The position numbers were made by a program, and so were the translations under genes. From Candidatus Gastranaerophilales bacterium (GTDB taxonomy: Bacteria > Cyanobacteriota > Vampirovibrionia > Gastranaerophilales > Gastranaerophilaceae), in NCBI GenBank assembly GCA_017415185.1, contig JAFQHZ010000006.1, forward strand, positions 62,001 through 126,000: a stretch of 64,000 nt of DNA, in the 5' to 3' direction. Below the pieces are notes generated by a model. The model worked only from the letters and a program-made list of their open reading frames with translations, had not been told where the DNA came from and did not search any database. Below are positions 34,350 to 43,226 of this stretch, piece by piece; positions within the stretch are counted from its first letter, which is position 1; each line of letters starts with the position of its first letter.

Positions 34350-35542
34350 TGATTAACAAAAAAATCGACAAAATTATCATCACAGGTCAAGCCCTTAGAA
34401 AAAACTGGACTTCGTTCGGTTGGTTTTATGAACTTTTTTGTTACTATATCGAAAAAGCAACTGGGCTAAAATGTTATTGCACAGTTTCTCCTGAAAAAAA
34501 AGAAGAATTTTATCCTGAAGATAAATATATACCTTACGACATTAAAAAAATATATAATGCATACGGTTTTGATTATTCTTCTGAAGGCGTAATGTTAGAC
34601 ATAGCAAAACAATGGTGTGAAATATATTACAATAATGAATATAACAAAGTAGCATACGATTATTTTTATTCAATTTTTAAGGATTCTCTTGTTATCAGCT
34701 TTGAAATTGAAGACATTGTTAAAACAGCACTTTCATATTTCGAAATTCCTCATATTGATATAAATCTTTGCCCAATAAGATTTTTATCAGATGTTATGCT
34801 TTGTTTTAAAACCGATATCAAAGAGGTTTACGATAAATTTCTTAAATATAGAGTTGACGAAGAGAAACTCTATCTTGAAGCAAACTATATAAAATCGATA
34901 TACACGCAATTTGGACAGCCTGATGGAAATGATGTTTTGTTTTTAGGACAAACAGGACTGGATAAAACATTAATTAACCCAAAAACAAAAGAAATTTATT
35001 CAATTTTAGAACATATTGAAGAATTCAAAAGCACACTATCAGGCTTTGATAGAATATTTTATAAACCGCATCCAAGGGCATACGAAAGACTTGAAGTTAA
35101 AGTAATTAGACACATGAAAACTTTAGCAGATGTTGAAATTATAAACACAAATTTTTATGAATTAATTTCATCAAAAAACATCAAAAAAGTTGTTTCAATT
35201 TCTTCTGGAACTTGTGCTGAAGCAAAATATTTCGGAAAAGAAACGCAAACCCTTTTGCAAGTAGGAGTACCAAGACAAACAAAAGACGAATTTGATAAAG
35301 ACAAATATGTTTCAATTTATGGAAGCTTTTTCTCTTTGAATTTTTGGTCAGACATTCTAAGTCCATTAATAGAAACAAAAAAATTTGATAGATTAATTAC
35401 AATTGAAGAAAGAAATAAATTAAGAAATTCAAGACCAAATGCGTTATTTTATTACGCTTGGCAAAATCTTGACACCATTAATCTTGAAAAGAAAATTAGG
35501 CACTCTTTAATTGCTTATGATTCTCTAGAAGACATATTTTAG
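34349..35542 (+). CDS. surface-glycan synthesis protein, possible sialyl/capsule-type glycosyltransferase
   Basis: 397 residues, translationally coupled to the GT4 gene through TAATG. Two features point to a GT-B transferase of the capsule or polysialyltransferase kind: IFYKPHPRAYE, a KPHP motif used by such enzymes for the nucleotide, and VVSISSGTCAEAKYFG, the following S/T-S-[ST] turn. The N-terminal part is not recognised. Donor and acceptor cannot be predicted. Confidence 0.55.
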   Translation: MINKKIDKIIITGQALRKNWTSFGWFYELFCYYIEKATGLKCYCTVSPEKKEEFYPEDKYIPYDIKKIYNAYGFDYSSEGVMLDIAKQWCEIYYNNEYNKVAYDYFYSIFKDSLVISFEIEDIVKTALSYFEIPHIDINLCPIRFLSDVMLCFKTDIKEVYDKFLKYRVDEEKLYLEANYIKSIYTQFGQPDGNDVLFLGQTGLDKTLINPKTKEIYSILEHIEEFKSTLSGFDRIFYKPHPRAYERLEVKVIRHMKTLADVEIINTNFYELISSKNIKKVVSISSGTCAEAKYFGKETQTLLQVGVPRQTKDEFDKDKYVSIYGSFFSLNFWSDILSPLIETKKFDRLITIEERNKLRNSRPNALFYYAWQNLDTINLEKKIRHSLIAYDSLEDIF

Positions 35543-35567
35543 TTATATTAAGCCCCTTTTGTGGCAT

Positions 35568-35594
35568 ATATAACATATCTTTTAGGTGTTATAT
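35568..35594 (+). promoter_or_regulatory. inverted repeat around the ribosome-binding site of the 35593 gene
   Basis: ATATAACA (35568-35575) and TGTTATAT (35587-35594) are perfect complements. The AGG Shine-Dalgarno lies in the loop and the right arm overlaps the ATG. In mRNA this could mask the start codon. Confidence 0.4.
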
Positions 35595-35946
35595 GAAAAA
35601 ATATTTTACGATATTATCAATATTCGCAACGCTTTGTCTTGCACAAAACGCTCAAGGCAAGATGTATGAATGTACTTACAAAAATAAATATGGAATGGAA
35701 ACGGTTTCTTCATATAACACATTAATCTCCAATCAACCAAACAAAAAAGAATTAATAAGCGCATATAAAATGGGAAATTGCAAAGAATTAATTGTAAAAA
35801 GATATTTTATAGAAGGAACGATTTGCAATATTCAGTTTTATAAATATAACAAAAAAATAGGTAATGTTACTTGCACACCAAATAATCCTTCTGCGCTTAA
35901 AAAAATAAAAGAAATAGCAAGAAGAGATTACGGTTATTTTGAATAA
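35593..35946 (+). CDS. small secreted protein, unknown
   Basis: 117 residues with a classic signal peptide, MKKYFTILSIFATLCLAQNAQG. The mature part of about 95 residues has four cysteines (in YECTY, GNCKE, TICNI and VTCTP), which could form two disulfides in the periplasm. It follows the glycan cluster by 50 bp but has its own leader. A terminator shared with rplI follows. Family not recognised. Confidence 0.6.
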   Translation: MKKYFTILSIFATLCLAQNAQGKMYECTYKNKYGMETVSSYNTLISNQPNKKELISAYKMGNCKELIVKRYFIEGTICNIQFYKYNKKIGNVTCTPNNPSALKKIKEIARRDYGYFE

Positions 35947-35949
35947 AAA

Positions 35950-35968
35950 AACCCGCCAATGGCGGGTT
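35950..35968. terminator. terminator, best on the minus strand
   Basis: AACCCGCC-AAT-GGCGGGTT. On the minus strand it is followed by a T-run and would end the minCDE-rplI transcripts; on the plus strand the tail is weaker. Confidence 0.8.
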
Positions 35969-35989
35969 AAATTTTATAATTACTTTTCC

Positions 35990-36484
35990 TTATTCTTCAG
36001 TTGCAGTTTCTTCTTCAAAAACTTCTTTAATTGTTTCAGAAGCAACAACTTCAACATTTAATTGAGCTTTAACTTTAGAAGAAAGTTTGATTGTCATAAC
36101 AAAGTTACCAACATGGTTGATTGGTCTATCAAGAATGATAGATTTTTTATCGATTTCCATGCCAGTTTTTGCCAATAATTCTTCTGAAAGTTTTTTAGTT
36201 GTGATTGTACCGAATAATTTTCCAGATTCACCAGCTTTAGCGCTTAAAGAAATTGTTTCAATTTTTTCAATTTCTTCTTTAGCAGCAAGTGCTTCTTGAT
36301 GTAATTTTTCAGCTTTTGCTTTAATTCTTGCAATGTTTCTTTCTCTTTGAGCTAAAGCGCCAGGTGTAGCGATTTCAGCTAATGAATTAGGAATTAAGTA
36401 GTTTCTAGCGTAACCGTCTTTAACGTTTACTAAATCGCCTACTTCACCTATATTTTGAACATCTTTTTTTAATATAACCTGCAT
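35990..36484 (-). CDS. rplI: ribosomal protein bL9
   Basis: 164 residues with the L9 N-terminal signature MQVILKKDVQNIGEVGDLVNVKDGYARNYLIP and a long connecting helix, then the C-terminal domain. The acidic tail (EVFEEETATEE) extends a little beyond the usual length of about 148. AAGGAGA precedes the ATG. It lies 83 bp after minE. In other bacteria rplI neighbours rpsR, which is not here. Confidence 0.96.
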   Translation of the reverse strand: MQVILKKDVQNIGEVGDLVNVKDGYARNYLIPNSLAEIATPGALAQRERNIARIKAKAEKLHQEALAAKEEIEKIETISLSAKAGESGKLFGTITTKKLSEELLAKTGMEIDKKSIILDRPINHVGNFVMTIKLSSKVKAQLNVEVVASETIKEVFEEETATEE

Positions 36485-36567
36485 TGGTTTTCTCCTTATG
36501 TTATTGTGATGAGCTAATTTTAATCATATTTAAAACATAACTAAATTTCAAGCCATGCCAAAAGCGA

Positions 36568-37098
36568 TTATTTGCTCTTCTTTGTTTCTTTCTCAGTTTC
36601 TTCTTTTTCTTCTTCTATTTCTTCAACTTCAGCTTCTTCTTCAACTTCTTCTTCAGTTTCTTCTTGAGCTTCGTTGTTATCAGTTTCGTCTGTTAATTGC
36701 TCAGCAAGTTCTTGAACTTTTTCTTTAACAAGTTCTTGAATTTCGCCAACAATTTCTTGTGTTTTTTCGATTTTTTCTTTTTCTTGAGCATTAAGCGCTT
36801 CATCAATTTCTTCGTCTGTTTTTGTTCTTAAAACAGGAATACTCAAATTAAGCACTGTTGCATTTTCTTTTGCATCAATGCTTAAATCGAATGAATCTTC
36901 GTCAATTTCTAAATATCTTGAAATTGATTCAATTAAATCATCCTTAAGCATTTGCATAGCACGTTCTGAAAAGCCGACTCTGTCTTGCATTAAAACAGTT
37001 CTTAAACGGCTTTTTGCCATTACTTTTGTATCGTCTGAGCTTTGTGTTGTGAAAAAACTCAAAACTCTATCGTATAAATCCGAAAATATATCTTTCAT
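36568..37098 (-). CDS. minE: cell division topological specificity factor MinE with acidic tail
   Basis: The first 90 or so residues are MinE: an amphipathic start, AKSRLRTVLMQDRVGFSERAMQMLKDDLIESISRYLEID (anti-MinCD and topological regions) and LNLSIPVLR. MinE displaces MinD from the membrane, driving pole-to-pole oscillation. At 176 residues it is nearly twice the normal length: from about 95 on it is helical and extremely Glu-rich, ending KKSK. The tail has no known MinE counterpart that I recall. The gene follows minD by 9 bp. Confidence 0.92.
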   Translation of the reverse strand: MKDIFSDLYDRVLSFFTTQSSDDTKVMAKSRLRTVLMQDRVGFSERAMQMLKDDLIESISRYLEIDEDSFDLSIDAKENATVLNLSIPVLRTKTDEEIDEALNAQEKEKIEKTQEIVGEIQELVKEKVQELAEQLTDETDNNEAQEETEEEVEEEAEVEEIEEEKEETEKETKKSK

Positions 37099-37107
37099 TT
37101 CCTAGCC

Positions 37108-37911
37108 CTACGCTTTCTTAGCAAAGAATTTCTTAATCTTGTCAATAAATGTTGTTGGTTCATCAATATCCAACAAAGGAACATCTTCGCCAGTTATTCT
37201 TTTTGCAACATTAATATAAGCCATACCTGCTAATGATTTTTCATCATTTACAACAGGTTCGCCCTTGTTTGTTGATGTGATAATGTTTGTATCTTCAGGA
37301 ATTACACCAATTAAATCACAAGACAATATTTCAACAACATCATCAACGCCCATCATGTCGTTTGATTTGATTAATTTTGGTCTTACACGATTAACCAATA
37401 AACGATATCTTTCAACGCCTTCTTTTGATTCTAATAAACCAATTATTCTATCAGCATCACGAATTGCGCTCATTTCAGGAGTTGTTACCACAATTGCTTC
37501 GTTAGCGCCAGCAACCGCATTTTGGAAACCTTGTTCAATACCAGCAGGGCAATCAACTAAAACATAATCGAAATCTTCTTTTAATTTTTCGCAAATATTT
37601 TTTAATTGGTCAGCATCAACCGCAGATTTGTCACGAGTTTGAGCAGCTGCCAACAAGCAAAGATTTGGATTTTTCTTGTCTTTAACAAGTGCTTGTTTTA
37701 ATTTGCAACGTTCTTCAACAACGTCAACAATTGTGTAAACAATTCTATTTTCCAAGCCTAATAATAAATCTAGGTTTCTTAAACCTATATCAGTATCAAT
37801 TAGAACCACTTTATAGCCTAAATGCGCTAGAGCTGTTCCAATGTTAGCAGATGTTGTGGTTTTGCCAACACCGCCCTTTCCAGATGTAATAACAATAACA
37901 GAACCTGCCAT
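37108..37911 (-). CDS. minD: septum site-determining ATPase MinD
   Basis: 267 residues with the deviant Walker A motif GKGGVGKTTT (signature lysine K12), VVLIDTDIGLRNLDLLLGLE and DYVLVDCPAGIEQGF. The C-terminus ends in an amphipathic, Lys/Phe-rich stretch (DKIKKFFAKKA), the membrane-targeting sequence. MinD binds the inner membrane with ATP and recruits MinC to block FtsZ at the poles. It lies between minC and minE in one operon, with AAAGGAG before the ATG. Confidence 0.96.
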   Translation of the reverse strand: MAGSVIVITSGKGGVGKTTTSANIGTALAHLGYKVVLIDTDIGLRNLDLLLGLENRIVYTIVDVVEERCKLKQALVKDKKNPNLCLLAAAQTRDKSAVDADQLKNICEKLKEDFDYVLVDCPAGIEQGFQNAVAGANEAIVVTTPEMSAIRDADRIIGLLESKEGVERYRLLVNRVRPKLIKSNDMMGVDDVVEILSCDLIGVIPEDTNIITSTNKGEPVVNDEKSLAGMAYINVAKRITGEDVPLLDIDEPTTFIDKIKKFFAKKA

Positions 37912-37923
37912 TTATTTGCTCCT

Positions 37924-39027
37924 TTAGTTTTGATTAATCTTAAACAACATAATTTCACCATCTACAACGCGCGCTTCTTCAGGCGTGAAAATAGATGATC
38001 TGATGATATATGGAATATTTGTGCCATCAGGACGTCTTGAATAGCAGTTTCCAATTCTTAATTGAACCGCATTCATTTTTAGCGCACGAACTTTAGCATT
38101 CATATTTCCTTTGCAACCTGCATGGGCAATACCTGATAAAACACCCCAAACCGTAATATCTCCAAGAGCTCGGATTTCACTTCCTGGGTGGCAATCTCCA
38201 ATGATAACAACGTTGCCGTCGGCTTCTAAAATTTGACCGGAACGAAGGGTTTGGTTGATATATGTTGTATTTTTTGTATCAGATACCACAGGGTCAGATG
38301 TAGGAGTTTCATAAAAATCAACTTCTTCCCACTGATCATCCTGTAATTGGTTTTCGTCATAAGCTTTTTTATAAACACCGATTGAATTTTTTTCGGTATT
38401 TTCAAATTCTTTATTTTCTTCAAAATTAACTTCAAATTGTTCAATTGAAGGAATAGGAGAAACGATTTTTGAATACTCATCAACAGCAGGAATAATTTCT
38501 TCAACTTGAGTATATTGACTTGAAATTTGAGCTTCAATTGATTCAAAATCGCTTCTTGGATTAATCCCAGCTTCTCTTAAATCATTATTAATATTAATAT
38601 TATTTTGTTGTTTTTGAATTGCATCCAAATCAGCTTCAAAATGTAATCCTGTAACGTCTTTCACAGCTATATCGTTTGGATTTTCAACATTAATTGTAAA
38701 AGGTTCAAACTCTTCTTTTTTAGGAGTTTCGTATTTTTCTTCAACCCTTCTTTCGATAGGTTTTTGAACAAAAATATTCATATTTTCTGCAATTTTTGCA
38801 GTGTCTTCATTTACCGTTTCAACAGTATCTAAAATACATCCATAACTCGTAATCAAAGATTGAATACTAAGCATTTGAGATTGATTTAAATAGCTTTCGT
38901 TTAATTTTAAAACAATCTTTTTGCCTGAATGATTAAGAGTTTCAAGAGCCAAAGAAAGGCTATTGATAATTTCACCGGTTGATGTGCATGAGGCCATATC
39001 GACCACAAAGTATTCATTGTCATACAT
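37924..39027 (-). CDS. minC: septum site-determining protein MinC
   Basis: 367 residues from the ATG at 39027; the longer frame upstream adds 37 hydrophobic, non-homologous residues. The N-terminal domain (about 1-95) looks like MinC_N. The C-terminal beta-helix is clear: LRSGQILEADGNVVIIGDCHPGSEIRA, DITVWGVLSGIAHAG and VQLRIGNCY. Between them is an acidic linker of about 150 residues, much longer than usual. It inhibits FtsZ assembly with MinD. It is the first gene of minCDE. Confidence 0.92.
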   Translation of the reverse strand: MYDNEYFVVDMASCTSTGEIINSLSLALETLNHSGKKIVLKLNESYLNQSQMLSIQSLITSYGCILDTVETVNEDTAKIAENMNIFVQKPIERRVEEKYETPKKEEFEPFTINVENPNDIAVKDVTGLHFEADLDAIQKQQNNININNDLREAGINPRSDFESIEAQISSQYTQVEEIIPAVDEYSKIVSPIPSIEQFEVNFEENKEFENTEKNSIGVYKKAYDENQLQDDQWEEVDFYETPTSDPVVSDTKNTTYINQTLRSGQILEADGNVVIIGDCHPGSEIRALGDITVWGVLSGIAHAGCKGNMNAKVRALKMNAVQLRIGNCYSRRPDGTNIPYIIRSSIFTPEEARVVDGEIMLFKINQN

Positions 39028-39177
39028 AAATAAAAAATACCTTAAAATTTCTAATACTTTAGTTAAGATTACATTAAATATTATTTGTCTACAATTATTT
39101 ATAAAGGAATGTAAAAAATATTTTATAGTTATTTTCAAGTGTATTTTTTACAATTAACCACCTAAAAACAATTAAAA

Positions 39178-39201
39178 AGCCTTACCGAATTCGATAAGGC
39201 T
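39178..39201 (-). terminator. terminator of the 39255 gene
   Basis: AGCCTTA/TAAGGCT with a 10-base loop, followed on the minus strand by TTTTT. It separates the small tagged gene from minCDE. Confidence 0.75.
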
Positions 39202-39254
39202 GTTGTTTGTTGTTTATGCTTCGAGATTGTGTTGTTAGGTGTTGATAATGCTTT

Positions 39255-39509
39255 TTACACTAATGTGTTAATTTTGTTTTCTGTGTTTAATCCTTTTTCG
39301 ATAGAGATTTGACGTTTCATAAAAGTTTCATAAAATAATGGAGATTGTTTAATTGTTCCTAAAAAATCAGTTAAAAAACTAGCATCATTTTTTGAACTTG
39401 TATTGTTGATTACGTCTGCTCCATAGTTTGATTGAACACCAGCTTTGAAGCTTATATTTTTATGATTAATTGTATTTTTTACATTTGTTATTGAGTTTAC
39501 TGTCAACAT
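39255..39509 (-). CDS. small tagged protein, unknown
   Basis: 84 residues, largely the tag plus a helical tail: MLTVNSITNVKN, then NISFKAG at 18-24 and DFLGTIKQSPLFYETFMKR. A strong ribosome-binding site (AGAGGTGAG) and a near-consensus promoter suggest high expression. There is no signal peptide or membrane segment. As a short protein bearing the tag, it is a good test case for what the tag does. Function unknown. Confidence 0.6.
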   Translation of the reverse strand: MLTVNSITNVKNTINHKNISFKAGVQSNYGADVINNTSSKNDASFLTDFLGTIKQSPLFYETFMKRQISIEKGLNTENKINTLV

Positions 39510-39577
39510 TTTGGTTATCTCACCTCTTTGTTTTTTTAGTTTTTAGTGTCTGCGTAACACTTAATCCTTATGTTTTT

Positions 39578-39606
39578 ATTATGCACCCAAAAATTACATT
39601 TGTCAA
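39578..39606 (-). promoter_or_regulatory. near-consensus sigma-70-type promoter for the 39255 gene
   Basis: On the minus strand TTGACA (39606-39601) and CATAAT (39583-39578) are exactly 17 bp apart. Transcription would start near 39571, leaving a leader of about 60 nt. Confidence 0.75.
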
Positions 39607-39609
39607 CCC

Positions 39610-39925
39610 CTATTTTTAAATATTTTTTTTCAAGCTATTATTGACTTTTCGCATATTTTTGAAAAAAATATTTATTAACTGTCCTTTTTACACTTATTAT
39701 TTTATTTGATATTTTTTCCAAATTACCCATGTGTGTAATTGTTTTTAATTCATATATATATTTATATATAATTAATCTTTTTCATACTTCCAGCTATTCT
39801 TAATTCCAGACAGTTAGGGGCGAAAGCCCCATTTTTTTATTTTTAATTTACAAAAGAAAATATTTAAGTCGAAATAGCATTTTTAAGGTAGAATTAAAAC
39901 AATAGTAATTTATGGGAGGAGCAAA
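39610..39925. other. AT-rich intergenic region upstream of glyA
   Basis: No ORF. TATAAT (39767-39772) lies about 45 bp before the terminator-like hairpin at 39817, so a short transcript is possible. TAGAAT (39889-39894) may be the glyA -10. The strong ribosome-binding site GGGAGGAG is at about 39914-39921. I found no glycine or other riboswitch pattern. Confidence 0.5.
39817..39838 (+). terminator. terminator-like hairpin with GAAA loop upstream of glyA
   Basis: GGGGC-GAAA-GCCCC followed by A and seven T. It could end a short upstream RNA or attenuate read-through into glyA. A similar GGGG/CCCC hairpin lies at 47272. Confidence 0.7.
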
Positions 39926-41161
39926 ATGGAACTTGATATTATAAAAAACACCGACCCGCAAGTGGCGCAATATATAGAATTAGAGCTTGAAAGACAAAGA
40001 AACACAATTGAATTAATTGCTTCTGAAAATTTTACTTCTCAAGCAGTAATGGCGGCATGCGGAAGCGTTTTAACAAACAAATATGCTGAAGGAAAACCCT
40101 ACAAAAGATTTTACAACGGTTGCGAAAATGTAGACAAAATCGAAGAATTAGCTCAAAAAAGATGTTGCGAGCTTTTTGGTTGCGACCATGCCAATGTTCA
40201 ACCACACTCAGGCGCTCAAGCGAACATGGCAGTATTTATGTATGCACTTAATATTGGCGATACTGTTATGGGGATGGATTTATCCAACGGCGGACATTTA
40301 TCTCACGGCTCTCCTGTTAATTTTTCAGGCATAAATTACAATATTATTTCTTATGGCGTTGATGAAAATGGCGTTATTGATTATGAAGATGTTGAAGCTA
40401 AAGCTCGTGAACACAAACCAAAAATGATTATTGCAGGAGCTTCAAATTATTCTAGAATTATTGATTTTGAAAGATTTTCAAAAATCGCTCGTGAAATTGG
40501 CGCATATTTAATGGTGGATATTGCTCACATTGCAGCACTTGTTGCAGCAGGCGTTCACCCATCTCCTGTTCCTTATGCTGATTTTGTTACAACAACAACC
40601 CACAAAACCCTAAGAGGTCCTCGTGGCGGAATAATCATGTGCAAACAAGAACACGCTCTTGGCATAGATAAAGCGGTATTCCCAGGATTACAAGGCGGAC
40701 CATTAGAACACATCATTGCAGGAAAAGCCGTTGCTTTATTAGAAGCACAACAACCGGCTTTCAAAGAATACGCAACTCAAGTTGTTGAAAATTCAAAATG
40801 TTTAGCAGCTGAATTAATCGCAAACGGAATTGATATTGTTGGCGGAAAATCAGAAAACCACGTTATGACAATTGATTTAAGAAGACTAAACAAAACCGGA
40901 AAAGACATTGCAAATCTTCTTGAAGAAGTTGGAATAACTGCAAACAAAAACACTGTTCCAAACGATCCACAAAGCCCATTTGTTACTTCAGGCGTTAGAA
41001 TTGGAACAGCAGCAACAACAACTCGAGGTATGAAAACTCCTGAAATGAAAAAAATTGCTTCAATAATCGCTGATGCAATATTAGAAAAAGATACTGTTGA
41101 GAATTTAAGAGCAAAAAGTTTGGAATTATGCAAAGAATTCCCACTATATGGAGATATGTAG
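39926..41161 (+). CDS. glyA: serine hydroxymethyltransferase
   Basis: 411 residues with the PLP lysine K227 in [14 protein letters not shown], plus the SHMT hallmarks [16 protein letters not shown] and [11 protein letters not shown]. It interconverts serine and glycine while charging THF with a methylene group, feeding FolD and the glycine cleavage proteins encoded at 7-12 kb. GGGAGGAG is a strong ribosome-binding site. The stop is three bases ahead of the next start. Confidence 0.97.
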   Translation: MELDIIKNTDPQVAQYIELELERQRNTIELIASENFTSQAVMAACGSVLTNKYAEGKPYKRFYNGCENVDKIEELAQKRCCELFGCDHANVQPHSGAQANMAVFMYALNIGDTVMGMDLSNGGHLSHGSPVNFSGINYNIISYGVDENGVIDYEDVEAKAREHKPKMIIAGASNYSRIIDFERFSKIAREIGAYLMVDIAHIAALVAAGVHPSPVPYADFVTTTTHKTLRGPRGGIIMCKQEHALGIDKAVFPGLQGGPLEHIIAGKAVALLEAQQPAFKEYATQVVENSKCLAAELIANGIDIVGGKSENHVMTIDLRRLNKTGKDIANLLEEVGITANKNTVPNDPQSPFVTSGVRIGTAATTTRGMKTPEMKKIASIIADAILEKDTVENLRAKSLELCKEFPLYGDM

Positions 41162-41164
41162 TCA

Positions 41165-42217
41165 ATGATTAAACTATCCCAAGCACATGTTCTAGGAACG
41201 ATTATCGCCTATCTACTTGGAATTTTCATAGTTCCATTGGTAATATATTATTCAAAAAAGAAAAATCTAATCGATGTTCCAAACGAAAGAAAAATCCACC
41301 ACGGCGCAATTTCTCGCCTTGGCGGAGTCGCAATATGGATTTCGGTTATGCTAACTTTTGTTTTCTTAGTTTTTTTAAGCTACTATCCAAAAGGACAAGG
41401 GCTTTCAGCGATTATTGTTGGCGGTTCTTTAATGTTTTTAATGGGTTTAATTGATGATGTATATGGATTAAATGCAAAATTTAAATTATTCATTCAAATC
41501 GCAATAGCAACAATAGTTATTTTATTAGGCGTAAGAATCGAAGAACTTTATAACCCAATAAGTTCGTCCTGTGTTTCGCTAGGATATTTAAGCTATCCAA
41601 TAACCCTTCTTTGGATAGTTGGAATCACAAACGCAATAAATTTCATAGATGGCGTAGATGGATTGGCTGGCTCAATTGTTAGCATTTCCGCTCTTGCTAT
41701 TGGGCTTGTTTCCTTGGTTTTAGCCCCAAGCGTCCCAATCACAGCGCTTATCGCCTTTATTTTAATGGGCGCAATGTGTTCCTTTTTAACATTTAACTAT
41801 AATCCTGCTAAAATATTCATGGGGGATTCTGGTGCATTATATGCAGGCTTTTTGCTTGCGACACTCTCTATAACAGGCATTGTTAAGCCATCTTCAAACT
41901 ATTCAATGTATTTGCCAATATTAATACTAGCAGTTCCATTGATGGACGTTGCTTTTTCTTCAACAAGAAGAATGCTAAAAGGCTCAAGTCCTTTTGTGGC
42001 TGATGCTGAACATATACACCACAAATTGCTTCATGCTGGATATTCGCAAGACAAACTTGTTTTACTATTAGCAAGTTTTTCAATGGTATGCGCTTTATTA
42101 TCTATCTTCGCTGTAACAACAAAAAGCAAATTTATAATAACTGCACTATGTTTAATTGCAGTTCTTATTGTTTTGAATACTGTTTCAAAATTAATCAAGA
42201 AAAAAGATAGCGAATAA
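41165..42217 (+). CDS. undecaprenyl-phosphate sugar-1-phosphate transferase (WecA/TagO family)
   Basis: A 350-residue polytopic membrane protein. Family motifs are RKIHHGAISRLGG, GLIDDVYGL (Asp pair), NAINFIDGVDGLAG (catalytic aspartates), KIFMGDSG and the cytoplasmic His loop DAEHIHHKLL. It transfers GlcNAc-1-P or a similar sugar to undecaprenyl phosphate, starting O-antigen or wall-glycan synthesis. It starts three bases after glyA and is probably co-transcribed. WecA/TagO fits better than MraY because of the HIHH loop. Confidence 0.88.
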   Translation: MIKLSQAHVLGTIIAYLLGIFIVPLVIYYSKKKNLIDVPNERKIHHGAISRLGGVAIWISVMLTFVFLVFLSYYPKGQGLSAIIVGGSLMFLMGLIDDVYGLNAKFKLFIQIAIATIVILLGVRIEELYNPISSSCVSLGYLSYPITLLWIVGITNAINFIDGVDGLAGSIVSISALAIGLVSLVLAPSVPITALIAFILMGAMCSFLTFNYNPAKIFMGDSGALYAGFLLATLSITGIVKPSSNYSMYLPILILAVPLMDVAFSSTRRMLKGSSPFVADAEHIHHKLLHAGYSQDKLVLLLASFSMVCALLSIFAVTTKSKFIITALCLIAVLIVLNTVSKLIKKKDSE

Positions 42218-42277
42218 TATAAACTTAATAACAAATTTTTGCCTTTTTGATTTTTATAAAATCGGAAAGGCTTTTTA

Positions 42278-43183
42278 ATGCGCATATCAAAAATCAACAA
42301 AAATATATACATACAAACTCAAAAACCACAAAACAACACAACAATCCCCCTTAAAAAAACATATTGCGATAGTATATCTTTTACAAGCAACGACTTTGAA
42401 AAATCCTTTCGCTCACTTGCCAAAAACCTAATAAGCTATGCTTATTTAAACAATCAACCCAGAGAAAAAGAAATTGCAAAAATTTTCAAAGAATTTTGTC
42501 CCAAATCAACCTTTAAACAAACCCAAAGAATACAAGCCCAAAATAGCGATGTTATTTCATACAGTGGAAATACAGAAAAAGAATATACGATTCGACAAGA
42601 TTTCTTAGGAAGAAAAAAAGCAATATTAAAAAAACAAGAAATAAGCGTTATTTTTCCAAAAGATTCAAGCCAAAAAGAAAGAATTATCTTTATAGGAAGA
42701 TTAATCCACGAAGGAACGCACGCACTTCAAGCAGAATCTCCTAAAAAAGAAACAGAACTTGATGTTATAAATAATTTTTTAAAAAAAGAAAGAAATCTGC
42801 AAACTATAAAATCAAATATTTTATCCGCCTTCAATTTTTACGAAACACTCAGCGTTGAATTATTAGGAGCAATCAACGAAGCATTTGAAGAATCTTTGTC
42901 TGATATTTCAAGCGCAGACGAAGCTTGTCGAAATTATTTTAGCGCAACGATTGAAGAAATTACTTATGAATTAATCCAAGAAACAATGGGAAATTTAGGA
43001 AAAAATATTAATTTAAATTTTATTTTTGAATATTGCAAAAAAGTTGCTCAATGCGAAATTGAAGCATACAGCAAAGAAAAAGATTTTCTCAAAAAAGCAA
43101 ATTGCTCTTATGAAGCAAATCAAGCGCAAATTAAAATCGATGCAAATAAAGCAATTATCTGCGCAATAGAATCTTTGCAATAA
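42278..43183 (+). CDS. tagged putative zinc metalloprotein (HExxH)
   Basis: 301 residues. The N-terminus MRISKINKN leads to the tag SISFTS at about 32-37. A helix carries HEGTH (H144-E145-x-x-H148) followed by ALQAE, the classic zincin metal-binding pattern; downstream acidic helices (GAINEAFEESLSD) could give the third ligand. No signal peptide or membrane segment is evident, so if it is exported the tag region may be responsible. Peptidase activity is inferred from the motif only. A strong terminator follows directly. Confidence 0.6.
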   Translation: MRISKINKNIYIQTQKPQNNTTIPLKKTYCDSISFTSNDFEKSFRSLAKNLISYAYLNNQPREKEIAKIFKEFCPKSTFKQTQRIQAQNSDVISYSGNTEKEYTIRQDFLGRKKAILKKQEISVIFPKDSSQKERIIFIGRLIHEGTHALQAESPKKETELDVINNFLKKERNLQTIKSNILSAFNFYETLSVELLGAINEAFEESLSDISSADEACRNYFSATIEEITYELIQETMGNLGKNINLNFIFEYCKKVAQCEIEAYSKEKDFLKKANCSYEANQAQIKIDANKAIICAIESLQ

Positions 43184-43211
43184 AAAAACCCTGTTAAGCA
43201 ACAGGGTTTTT
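43184..43211. terminator. bidirectional terminator
   Basis: AAAAACCCTGTT, loop AAGC, AACAGGGTTTTT, between the convergent HExxH gene and the aminotransferase gene. Confidence 0.92.
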
Positions 43212-43226
43212 GTTTGTATTATTAAA

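Noticed and set aside
37108-37911. ParA-type chromosome partition ATPase instead of MinD
   Set aside because: The C-terminal amphipathic helix and the minC and minE neighbours identify MinD.
39610-39925. A glycine, THF or other riboswitch upstream of glyA
   Set aside because: Only a simple GC hairpin with a T-run was found; the conserved cores of those classes were not recognised.
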